Shown one piece after another: positions 27,275-35,365 of a stretch of DNA of 64,000 bases. The stretch lies in the NCBI RefSeq assembly GCF_030657335.1, contig NZ_CP131039.1:1504501-1568500 (forward strand). Reading direction: 5' to 3'. Below the pieces are notes generated by a model. The model was not told the DNA's origin. It did no database searches and saw only the letters and a program-made list of their open reading frames with translations. Numbering within the stretch: the stretch's first letter is position 1; each line of letters opens with the position of its first letter. Both the position numbers and the translations under genes were made by a program. This DNA comes from Croceibacterium aestuarii. Lineage in GTDB: Bacteria > Pseudomonadota > Alphaproteobacteria > Sphingomonadales > Sphingomonadaceae.

Positions 27275-27298
27275 TGCTTGTTGGGAAGAGGGTGCGAA

Positions 27299-27314
27299 AT
27301 GGTAGAGCTAACAT
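27299..27314. promoter_or_regulatory. Degenerate second LacI-type operator overlapping the GH5 start codon
   Basis: ATGGTAGAGCTAACAT matches the operator at 27259 in 14 of 16 positions, 40 bp downstream centre to centre, and begins on the GH5 start codon. The centre GAGC is broken, so it would be a weak auxiliary site at best. Confidence 0.35.
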
Positions 27315-28642
27315 TCCCGATTTGCGGCCGCCGCACGGCCCTGGCCGGCCTCGCGGCGGCGGGTCTGGCTGGGTGCAGCGGCGCGCGCGGCGTCCTGGCG
27401 CCCCCCAAGCGCTTCGTTGCGACAAGGGGCATGCGCTTCGTGCGGGGCGGCGGGTGGTATCGCTACACCGGCGCCAACGCCTGGTACCTTGCCTGGCTTG
27501 GCAGCGACACGAAATACGGCGATCGGGCGCGGCTGAGGCGCGAACTCGACCGCCTGCAGTCGATCGGCGTCGGCAACGTGCGCCTGCTCGCGGGAGCCGA
27601 GGAGAGCCCGGTAAAGAACAGCATCAAGCCCGGCTTCGAAACGCAGGACGGCACGCTCAACCGGTCTCTTCTGACCGGTCTCGACGTGGCCATGGCCGAA
27701 CTCGGCAAGCGCGGAATGACCGCGGTGCTCTATCTCACCAACAACTGGGAATGGTCGGGCGGCATGATGAGCCGGCTCTATTGGGAAACCGGCCGGTACA
27801 AGGACATGAACGATCCGGCCGATCCCTGGCCCGCGTTCCCCGACGCCGCCAGTGCGTTCTATGCCAATCGGGACGCGGTTGAGCGCTTCTTTCGCTCGGT
27901 GCGCATGCTTGTCGGGCGGACCAACACCGTAACCGGAACGGCCTACAAGGACGATCCCGCGTTGATGGCCTGGCAGCTCGCCAACGAACCGCGTCCGGGC
28001 GTATCGCCGGAGGTCATGCAGGCGATCCTCCCTGACTACTACAGGTGGATCGACGACAGCGCTGCGCTGATTCGCTCGCTCGACCCGAACCATCTCGTCT
28101 CGCTCGGTATGGAAGGCACGATTGCTACCGATGGGGACGTCGAGATCGTCGCCCGCGCCCACCGCAACATCGATTACCTGACCGCGCATATCTGGCCGCT
28201 CAACTGGGGCTGGGTCGATGGCAAGGATCTCGCCGGCACCTGGGCTGCCGGTGCGGCCAAGGTGAGGGATTACATCGATAGGCACGTCAAGCTCGCCGCA
28301 ACGCTGGGCAAGCCGCTGGTGTTCGAGGAATTTGGCTTTCCGCGCGACGGCGAACTCTACGATCCTGCGGCGACGACCCAGTTTCGCCAACGCTTCTACC
28401 GGATGATCTACGCCGCCGCAGAAGCCAGTCGCGCCGCCGGGGGGCCGGTGCAGGGCACAAATTTCTGGGCCTGGAACGGCGAAGCGCGAGCGCAACACCC
28501 GGATCACCGCTTTCGGGACGGCGAGACCCAGTACATGGGCGACCCGCCGCACGAGCCGCAGGGGTGGTACGGAAATTTCGACAGCGACGACGCGGTGATT
28601 GCGATTGTGCGACAGCACGCACAGACCTTTGCCACCGCCTGA
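27299..28642 (+). CDS. GH5 beta-mannanase-like glycoside hydrolase, Tat/lipoprotein signal
   Basis: 447 residues. The barrel has acid/base glutamate in AWQLANEPRPG near 228, nucleophile in VFEEFGFPRDG near 350, and YLTNNWEWSGG and NFWAWNGEA segments as in GH5_7 endo-beta-mannanases. The N-terminus has a twin arginine (GRRTALAGLAA) and a lipobox ending LAGC. ATG 27299 has gggaagagg upstream; the TTG at 27278 has none. It adds mannan to the polymers this locus can attack and shares its promoter region with the GH3 operon. A following MFS gene 39 bp downstream is likely co-transcribed. Confidence 0.87.
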   Translation: MVELTFPICGRRTALAGLAAAGLAGCSGARGVLAPPKRFVATRGMRFVRGGGWYRYTGANAWYLAWLGSDTKYGDRARLRRELDRLQSIGVGNVRLLAGAEESPVKNSIKPGFETQDGTLNRSLLTGLDVAMAELGKRGMTAVLYLTNNWEWSGGMMSRLYWETGRYKDMNDPADPWPAFPDAASAFYANRDAVERFFRSVRMLVGRTNTVTGTAYKDDPALMAWQLANEPRPGVSPEVMQAILPDYYRWIDDSAALIRSLDPNHLVSLGMEGTIATDGDVEIVARAHRNIDYLTAHIWPLNWGWVDGKDLAGTWAAGAAKVRDYIDRHVKLAATLGKPLVFEEFGFPRDGELYDPAATTQFRQRFYRMIYAAAEASRAAGGPVQGTNFWAWNGEARAQHPDHRFRDGETQYMGDPPHEPQGWYGNFDSDDAVIAIVRQHAQTFATA

Positions 28643-28681
28643 CGGGGATGGCTGCGCGCATTCGAGGGGAGGGACTGCATC

Positions 28682-30262
28682 TTGGTGACGGCTCTCAGCG
28701 ATCGCCGGGCGGCGGGCGTGTTCGTCCTCGGAGTCATCGCCGTAACCGCCGGCGTGCTGATGCATCTGCCGATGTTCCTCGTGGCTCGCGACATGGGCTA
28801 CCGGCTCAACGGTATGGGGATGGGCCCGGAGATGGTCTGGGGCATGGTCTTGATCGTCGCGGGGGTCGCCGTCGCCGCTTACGGCTTGCTGCCCAGGAAT
28901 GTCGCAGCCCAGGTTGCCGCCTCGCGCACAATCGTCGTCTCCCCGCCCGAAGACGCGCCGCTGTCGGCAGCGCACTGGCGGCTGATGCTGGTGCTGGTGC
29001 TCGCACTGGTCATCGATGTGATGAAACCGTCGAGTCTGGGTTTCACGATCCCCGGCATGATCGACGAGTACCGGCTCGGCAGACAGGTCGTCTCGCTCGT
29101 CCCGCTGTTCGCGCTCCTCGGCACCGCGACGGGATCGGTCCTGTGGGGGATGATTGCAGACGTTTACGGGCGCAAGGCTTCGATCCTGCTTTCGGCGGTC
29201 GTGTTCGTGGGCACCTCGATCTGCGGGGCGATGCCCTCGCTGGCCTGGAACGTCGGGATGTGTTTCCTGATGGGGTTGGGGGCGGGCGGTATGCTTCCCG
29301 TCACCTATGCCTTGCTCGCCGAGATGATGCCGTCGAAACACCGCGGCTGGAGCCTGGTCCTCGTCGGCGGACTTGGCTCGGTGGGTGGATACTTCGCTGC
29401 AAGCGGACTCGCGGCCACGCTGGTTCCGGCGTACAGTTGGCGCGTCTTGTGGCTGGTCAATCTGCCGACAGGCCTTGCCCTGGTCGCACTCGGCGGGCTG
29501 ATTCCCGAATCCGCCAAATTCCTTCTCGCCCGGGGCCGCAACCGCGAAGCGCAGCGGATTATGGCGACGTTCGGCTCGGAGGCGCGTACGCCCGGCGAGG
29601 CCGTGAAAGCGCAGACTGTCCGGGGCGGATCCGACCCGCTGACCGGGTTCGCCCTGTTCGCCAAGCTCTTCGCTCTCAGCATGGCGGCCGCGTGCTACGG
29701 TCTCATCAATTTCGGGCTGCTGCTCTGGCTTCCCGCCGATCTGCTTGCCAAGGGCTATAGCATCGAGTTGTCGAGCCGCCTGCTGGCCGAATCCGCGTTG
29801 ATCGCCTTGCCGACCATTCTGTTCGCCGCCTGGGGCTATAGCCGGTGGAGTTCCAAGCGGTCGGTCCTTGTCGCGCTGGCGGTGACCATTGTCGGCCTTC
29901 TGCTCGTGCTGCGGCTGGAGATCGCGGGGCGAGGGAGCCCGGTCATCCCGGTCGCCTTGCTGATCATCGGCACCAACGCGCTGATCGCCATGCTGCTACC
30001 CTATGCTGCCGAGAGCTTTCCGTTTCGAATTCGCGGCCGGGCGACCGGAGTTGTGGCCGCTTGCAGCAAGGGGGGCGGGGTGCTCGCGCAAGTCTTTGCG
30101 GTCCTCGCGTTGGTACCGGCGATGGGGGCCGTTTCGCTGGCCCTGCTGATACCCGCGGTGACGGCGCTCGTTCTCGTCACCCTGTTTGGCCGGGAAATCC
30201 GCGGCCGCGACCTGCGCGACCTCGACGTTGACGGTCACACGTTCCACGCGGCCGGCATCTAG
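28682..30262 (+). CDS. MFS sugar/aromatic-acid type transporter with extra N-terminal membrane segments
   Basis: 526 residues. The core has 12 predicted helices with the cytoplasmic ADVYGRKAS loop and a PESAKFLLARGR segment, as in sugar-porter and AAHS-type families. About 95 residues with two hydrophobic segments precede it (GVFVLGVIAVTAGVLMHLP and VWGMVLIVAGVAVAAYGLL), which is not usual. Start is a TTG at 28682 (or GTG 28685) after gaggggaggg. It follows the GH5 gene by 39 bp and ends overlapping the uxuB stop. It may import the monosaccharide or disaccharide products; substrate unknown. Confidence 0.82.
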   Translation: MVTALSDRRAAGVFVLGVIAVTAGVLMHLPMFLVARDMGYRLNGMGMGPEMVWGMVLIVAGVAVAAYGLLPRNVAAQVAASRTIVVSPPEDAPLSAAHWRLMLVLVLALVIDVMKPSSLGFTIPGMIDEYRLGRQVVSLVPLFALLGTATGSVLWGMIADVYGRKASILLSAVVFVGTSICGAMPSLAWNVGMCFLMGLGAGGMLPVTYALLAEMMPSKHRGWSLVLVGGLGSVGGYFAASGLAATLVPAYSWRVLWLVNLPTGLALVALGGLIPESAKFLLARGRNREAQRIMATFGSEARTPGEAVKAQTVRGGSDPLTGFALFAKLFALSMAAACYGLINFGLLLWLPADLLAKGYSIELSSRLLAESALIALPTILFAAWGYSRWSSKRSVLVALAVTIVGLLLVLRLEIAGRGSPVIPVALLIIGTNALIAMLLPYAAESFPFRIRGRATGVVAACSKGGGVLAQVFAVLALVPAMGAVSLALLIPAVTALVLVTLFGREIRGRDLRDLDVDGHTFHAAGI

Positions 30263-31626
30263 GCGAGCTTTCGGGTCAGCTCGGCGAGCGTCGCCTCGCC
30301 GGCGCGCCAGCTATCCGCAAACAGACCGCCCGGACCGAACAGCGCCGCGGCGATTCCCGAGCGTCCGGCTGTTCGCCACAGCTCCGCGAGGTGCGCGGCC
30401 ATGGGGTCGTCGACCGCCCCGCGGTCGCCGCGGACATAGCGCATCCAGGACGCCAGCGCCTCCAGCAGCGCGGGACAGCGCTCGCCGCGCGCGTCATGCG
30501 CGCGAAGGGTCTCGAGCCAACGCTGCGGGATCTTCTCGCTGCCGTCGGCCGCGATCTGGGCGAGGCGGTGCTCGAGCGCGGGGTTGGCGAAGCGAGCGAT
30601 CAGGTCGGCGGCGTAGCGGCGAAGGTCCTGTCCCTCGGCGGGGACGAAACTCGTGGCCGCTTCCTCGAGCATGAGCCGTTCGACCAGTGCGCGAAGCTCC
30701 TCGTCGGCAATCGCCTGGTCGACGAACCCGTGACCCCGCTCGAGCCCGAGATAGGCCATGGCGGAATGGGCGCCGTTGAGCATTCTGAGCTTGGCGGTTT
30801 CGTACGGCGCGACATCGCCGACCAGCCGCGCACCATGCCTGTCCCATCCGGGGCGCGGCCCGGCGAAGCGATTCTCGATGATCCACTGGCTGAACGGCTC
30901 GGTGAAGACCGCGCCTTCGTCTCGAACGCCGAGCCGACCTTCGAGCGCGGCCAGGTCGGCTTCGGTCGCCGCCGGGACGATCCGGTCGACCATCGAGTTC
31001 GGACAGGCGCATTCGCCATCGAACCAGCGGACCGTGTCGGGGGCATGCGCGGCGAGCCATTCGGCCAGCAGCCGGGCAAGGACCTCGCCGTTGCGCGGAA
31101 GGTTATCGCACGAAAGCAAAGTCAGGCCGGGAAGGTTCCTACGCATCCGTTGGCGCAGGCACTCGGCCAGGTGCGGATAGAAGCTTCTCCCTGCAAGCTC
31201 GAGATCGAGCGAGCCGTCGGGCCTGCGGGCGTAACCCTTTTCGGTGACGGTGAAGCTGACGATCCGCGTCGAGGGCGCGGTGAGGGCGATTGCCAGCCTT
31301 TCCGGGCTCCGGTCCGCCACGATCGCTTCGCGTAGCGCACCGACGACCCGCGTCGCCTCGCCGGCCGCGCCCCGCTCGGTCAGCGTGTAGAGCCCGCCTT
31401 GCGGATCCAGCCGGCGCGCCACCGCGTCCGATCGCAGGGAAGCGCCGGCAATCGCCCAATCGCGCTCGCCGCCGCTCATTGCGAGGTCCGTGTACCACGC
31501 CTGGTGCGCGCGGTGGAACGCGCCGAGGCCGAAGTGGACGATCCCGACCTTTTGCTCGTCGCGGTCGTAATCGAAACGGGCGACGTCGGGCGGAAGCAGG
31601 TTCAGGATCGCAGGCGAGAGCCTCAC
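30259..31626 (-). CDS. uxuB: D-mannonate oxidoreductase (fructuronate reductase)
   Basis: 455 residues of the long-chain mannitol dehydrogenase family. It reduces D-fructuronate to D-mannonate with NADH. Family signatures are GIVHFGLGAFHRAHQAWY near 29, LLSCDNLPRNGE near 170, the NSMVDRIVP motif near 213 and KLRMLNGAHSAMAYLG near 280. Start is GTG 31626. It lies 118 bp downstream of uxaC on the same strand, completing glucuronate to fructuronate to mannonate; manD and kdgK on the other side of the shared promoter continue the route. Confidence 0.92.
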   Translation of the reverse strand: MRLSPAILNLLPPDVARFDYDRDEQKVGIVHFGLGAFHRAHQAWYTDLAMSGGERDWAIAGASLRSDAVARRLDPQGGLYTLTERGAAGEATRVVGALREAIVADRSPERLAIALTAPSTRIVSFTVTEKGYARRPDGSLDLELAGRSFYPHLAECLRQRMRRNLPGLTLLSCDNLPRNGEVLARLLAEWLAAHAPDTVRWFDGECACPNSMVDRIVPAATEADLAALEGRLGVRDEGAVFTEPFSQWIIENRFAGPRPGWDRHGARLVGDVAPYETAKLRMLNGAHSAMAYLGLERGHGFVDQAIADEELRALVERLMLEEAATSFVPAEGQDLRRYAADLIARFANPALEHRLAQIAADGSEKIPQRWLETLRAHDARGERCPALLEALASWMRYVRGDRGAVDDPMAAHLAELWRTAGRSGIAAALFGPGGLFADSWRAGEATLAELTRKLA

Positions 31627-31744
31627 CGCCCCGCCTCGTCACCGTGAAATCGCTTCAGGGTCCATTTTTCGGTCCGCGCCGTCTGTGCAGGCGGCTTGAT
31701 CGATCGCGGATCACGTTCGGGATGACGACCTTTGGAATGGTGCT

Positions 31745-33130
31745 TCACAACCGGTAGGCCGCTTTCGCCAGATCGTAAGACAGCGCGCGCGCGACCTCGT
31801 GCGCTTCGTCGAGTTCGAGCCGATGCTCGGCGACCAGCTCGGCGAGAAAGCCGCAGTCGATGCGCCGCGCGACGTCGTGCCGCGCCGGGATCGACAGGAA
31901 GGCGCGGGTGTCGTCGTTGAACCCGACTGTGTTGTAGAAGCCGGCGGTCTCCGTGGTCATGCGGCGGAAGCGGCGCATGCCCTCGGGGCTGTCGTGGAAC
32001 CACCAGGCCGGGCCGAGCCTGAGGCAGGGATAGTGCCCGGCGAGCGGGGCCAGTTCGCGGGAATAGGCGCTCTCGTCGAGGGTGAAGAGGATCAGCGTGA
32101 AATCGCGCTCGTTGCCGAACCGGTCGAGCAGCGGCTTGAGCGCCGCAACATAGTCGGTGCGGGTGGGAATGTCGGCGCCCTTGTCGCGCCCGTGAACGGC
32201 AAACAGTTTGGCGTTGTGGTTGCGAAAGCTGCCGGGATGAATCTGCATCACCAGGCCGTCATCCTGGCTCATTGCCGCCATCTCGGTAAGCATCTGAGCC
32301 CGAAACAGTTCGGCGTCCCCTTCGGAGAAATCGCCGGCGACAATCTTCCCGAACAAGGCCTCCGCCTCGGCGGACGAAAGGTCGGCGGTGCGTGCGGTAG
32401 GATGGCCGTGGTCGGAAGAAGTGGCGCCCATTGCGGCGAAGAAGGCACGCCGCTTGCGGTGCGCCGAAAGGTAGCCGCGCCAGTCGTGGCAATTCTCGCC
32501 GGTCAGCACGGAGAGAGCCGACAAGTTGGCCGCGAAGCCTTCGAACTCGGGATCGACCACCGGGTCGGGGCGGTAAGCGGTTACGACCCTACCTCGCCAG
32601 CCGCTCTCGCGGATCGAGCGATGCTGGTCGAGGGTATCCAGGGGGCTCTCGGTCGTGGCGATAACTTCGATACCGAAGCGCTCGAACAGGGCGCGGGGAC
32701 GAAATGCATCGCTCTCCAGCGCCTCGGTGATGCGATCGTAATAGAGGTCCGCCGTTTCGCCTTCGAGCCGCACGTCCAGTCCGAAAACCTCGGCGAAGAC
32801 CCAATCGAGCCACAGCCGCGACGGGGTGCCGCGAAACAGCGCGTAGTTCTCCGCCAGGATGCGCCAGGCCTCGCGCGGGTCGGCGGGCGCGCCGATGCCA
32901 AGCTGTTCGAGCCGCACGCCCTGCGAATACAACATGCGCAGCAGGTAATGGTCGGGCTGCAGCAACAGCTGCGCCGCGTTGCCGAACGGCGCGTTCGTTG
33001 CAAACCACGCAGGGTCGGTGTGTCCGTGCGGGCTTATGATGGGCAAGCCGCACACCTCGTCATAGATCTCGCGCGCGATTCTCCTCACGCCGGGGTCGGC
33101 AGGAAACAGCCGGTCTGCGTGAAGTTTCAA
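31745..33130 (-). CDS. uxaC: Glucuronate isomerase
   Basis: 461 residues, close to the usual 470. It isomerises D-glucuronate to D-fructuronate. Signatures are HADRLFPADPGVRR at the N-terminus, LPIISPHGHTDPAWFA (metal histidines), and GRDKGADIPTRTDY and PAWWFHDSPEGMRRF late in the protein. The family start pattern points to the TTG at 33130, although the gggaga site lies 17 bp upstream; an upstream extension in frame has no homology. First gene of a minus-strand uxaC-uxuB unit, 52 bp from a LacI-type operator. Confidence 0.93.
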   Translation of the reverse strand: MKLHADRLFPADPGVRRIAREIYDEVCGLPIISPHGHTDPAWFATNAPFGNAAQLLLQPDHYLLRMLYSQGVRLEQLGIGAPADPREAWRILAENYALFRGTPSRLWLDWVFAEVFGLDVRLEGETADLYYDRITEALESDAFRPRALFERFGIEVIATTESPLDTLDQHRSIRESGWRGRVVTAYRPDPVVDPEFEGFAANLSALSVLTGENCHDWRGYLSAHRKRRAFFAAMGATSSDHGHPTARTADLSSAEAEALFGKIVAGDFSEGDAELFRAQMLTEMAAMSQDDGLVMQIHPGSFRNHNAKLFAVHGRDKGADIPTRTDYVAALKPLLDRFGNERDFTLILFTLDESAYSRELAPLAGHYPCLRLGPAWWFHDSPEGMRRFRRMTTETAGFYNTVGFNDDTRAFLSIPARHDVARRIDCGFLAELVAEHRLELDEAHEVARALSYDLAKAAYRL

Positions 33131-33182
33131 GCGTTGGATGGGCCCAATCTCCCGTGTTGACCTTTCGCCTGCCCCTAGCGCA

Positions 33183-33198
33183 ATGGTAGCGCTAACGG
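33183..33198. promoter_or_regulatory. LacI-type operator, divergent uxaC / manD promoter
   Basis: ATGGTAGCGCTAACGG keeps the left arm and core of the other sites (ATGGTAGCGCTA) with two changes in the last three bases. It places both arms of glucuronate catabolism under the same regulator as xylan degradation. Confidence 0.78.
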
Positions 33199-33216
33199 GA
33201 GGGAGGGTTTTCGGCC

Positions 33217-34425
33217 ATGAAGATAACTTCGGCAAGGGTCGTCGTGACGTGCCCTGGCCGCAACTTCGTCACTCTGGTCGTCGAAACCGACGCCGGGGTG
33301 ACCGGGATCGGCGATGCCACGCTCAACGGCCGCGAGCTGGCGGTCGCCTCGTACCTCACCGACCACGTCATCCCCTGCCTGCTCGGCCGCGATCCGGCGC
33401 GCATCGAGGATATCTGGCAGTATCTCTATCGCGGCGCGTACTGGCGGCGCGGCCCGGTGACGATGAGCGCGATCGCCGCGGTCGACACCGCGCTGTGGGA
33501 CATCAAGGGCAAGGTCGCCGGCCTGCCGCTTTACCAATTGCTGGGCGGGCGGAGCCGAGACGGGGTGCTGGTCTACGGCCATGCCAATGGGGCCAATCTC
33601 GAGGCCACGGTCGACGCGGTCGGGCGCTACATCGACATGGGCTACAAGGCGATCCGCGCGCAAAGCGGCATTCCCGGCATCGACAAGGCCTACGGGGTGG
33701 GGCGGGGTGAGATGCACTACGAGCCCGCCGATGCACGGCTGCCGACGGAAACCGTGTGGGACACTCCCAAATACCTGAACTTCGTGCCCCAGCTGTTCGA
33801 GAAGCTGCGCGATACCTATGGCTTCGAGCATCACCTGCTGCACGACGTCCATCACCGCCTCACGCCCAACGAGGCCGCGCAGCTCGGCAAGGCGCTCGAA
33901 CCGTACAAGCTGTTCTGGATGGAAGATGCCACCCCGGCCGAGAACCAGGAGGCGTTTCGCCACATCCGCCGCCACACCACCACGCCGCTTGCGGTGGGCG
34001 AGGTGTTCAACACGATCTGGGACTGCAAGCAGCTGATCGAGGAGCAGCTGATCGACTACATCCGCTGCACCGTGGTCCATTCCGGGGGCATCACCCACTT
34101 GCGGCGCATCGCCGATCTTGCCGCGCTTTATCAGGTGCGCACCGGTAGCCACGGCGCGACCGATCTCAGCCCGGTGTGCCTGGGCGCAGCGCTGCATTTC
34201 GATACCTGGGTGCCCAACTTCGGAATTCAGGAATACATGCGCCACACCGAGGAGACCGACGCGGTCTTCCCGCACGACTACCGCTTCGAGGACGGTTTCC
34301 TGTTGTGCGGCGAGAGCCCGGGCCATGGCGTGACCTTGGACAGTGACCTCGCTGCAAAGTACCCTTACGATCCCGCCTGTCTGCCGGTAGCCCGGCTCGA
34401 GGACGGTACCATGTGGAATTGGTGA
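33217..34425 (+). CDS. manD: D-mannonate dehydratase, enolase superfamily (ManD)
   Basis: 402 residues, the same length as the characterised Novosphingobium ManD. It dehydrates D-mannonate to 2-keto-3-deoxy-D-gluconate. The enolase-superfamily barrel carries metal ligands in [22 protein letters not shown] and AVGEVFN, and the [11 protein letters not shown] segment near 310 typical of ManD. ATG 33217 follows gggagggagg. It replaces the unrelated UxuA of enterobacteria. kdgK begins 1 bp after its stop codon. Confidence 0.94.
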   Translation: MKITSARVVVTCPGRNFVTLVVETDAGVTGIGDATLNGRELAVASYLTDHVIPCLLGRDPARIEDIWQYLYRGAYWRRGPVTMSAIAAVDTALWDIKGKVAGLPLYQLLGGRSRDGVLVYGHANGANLEATVDAVGRYIDMGYKAIRAQSGIPGIDKAYGVGRGEMHYEPADARLPTETVWDTPKYLNFVPQLFEKLRDTYGFEHHLLHDVHHRLTPNEAAQLGKALEPYKLFWMEDATPAENQEAFRHIRRHTTTPLAVGEVFNTIWDCKQLIEEQLIDYIRCTVVHSGGITHLRRIADLAALYQVRTGSHGATDLSPVCLGAALHFDTWVPNFGIQEYMRHTEETDAVFPHDYRFEDGFLLCGESPGHGVTLDSDLAAKYPYDPACLPVARLEDGTMWNW

Positions 34426-34426
34426 C

Positions 34427-35365
34427 ATGCTGACGGGGCGCAAGAGGATCGTCTGCGTGGGCGAGGCGATGGTGGAACTCGCACCGCGCGGGAACGCCTG
34501 GGATGTCGGTAGTGGCGGCGACATACTCAACCAAGCGCTTCATCTGGCGCGTTTCGGGCACGATGTGGCCTTTCTCAGTGTGCTCGGCGAAGACCCTTTT
34601 GCCCCGCGTATGCTCGGCGACTGGGCCCGCGAAGGGCTCGACACCTCGCTCATCCTGCGCGATTCCGAGCGCGCGACGGGGCTCTATGCGATCTCGATCG
34701 ACCAGCATGGCGAGCGACATTTCACGTACTGGCGGATGCATAGCGCGGCGCGGCGGCTCTTTGCGCACCCGGATGTGGGCGCGGCGATGGCGCGGGCAGA
34801 AGAAGCCGACGTGCTGGTCTATTCGCTCATCTCGCTGGCGATCCTGCCCGAATACGGCCGTGAGGCCCTGCTCGGGCTGGCTCGCGAAATGCGCCGGCGG
34901 GGCGGCCAGGTGGCCTTCGACGGCAACTATCGCGAAGGTCTCTGGGAGGATGTGAGCCTGGCGCAGAGCTGGCGCACGCGCGCGGCCGGCGAGGCCGACT
35001 TCGGTTTCCCCACCATCGACGACGAGCGCGAACTGGTCGGTTTGCAGGACGCCGAGGAGGTTGCCGCGCTCTGGACTGAGGCGGGATGCGGCGAGGTCGT
35101 AGTCAAGCTCGGCGGCGAGGGCTGCCGTCTGCCCGATGGCGCCTTTCTTCCGCCCGCAATGTTGCTCAAACCGATCGATTCGAGCGGCGCGGGAGATGCA
35201 TTTTCCGCGGGCTATCTCGGCTGCCGGCTACGCGGTTCGAGCATCGAGGAATCCGCGCGCTGCGCGCACGAGCTCGCCGGCTGGACCGTCATGCGCGGCG
35301 GAGCGATCCCCCCGCGGGACCATGCGGTTCCCTACAGCTCGAGCTCCAGCTCGTCTCCCGAGTAG
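34427..35365 (+). CDS. kdgK: 2-keto-3-deoxygluconate kinase (PfkB family)
   Basis: 312 residues. It phosphorylates 2-keto-3-deoxygluconate to KDPG for the Entner-Doudoroff aldolase, which is not in this window. PfkB signatures: an N-terminal VCVGEAMVELAP segment, SGGDILNQALHLARFG and the ATP/catalytic motif DSSGAGDAFSAGYLG near 250. The C-terminus is a run of serines (YSSSSSSSPE) encoded where the gene overlaps the end of the convergent GH31 gene by 34 bp. Start follows the manD stop by a single base. Confidence 0.9.
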   Translation: MLTGRKRIVCVGEAMVELAPRGNAWDVGSGGDILNQALHLARFGHDVAFLSVLGEDPFAPRMLGDWAREGLDTSLILRDSERATGLYAISIDQHGERHFTYWRMHSAARRLFAHPDVGAAMARAEEADVLVYSLISLAILPEYGREALLGLAREMRRRGGQVAFDGNYREGLWEDVSLAQSWRTRAAGEADFGFPTIDDERELVGLQDAEEVAALWTEAGCGEVVVKLGGEGCRLPDGAFLPPAMLLKPIDSSGAGDAFSAGYLGCRLRGSSIEESARCAHELAGWTVMRGGAIPPRDHAVPYSSSSSSSPE

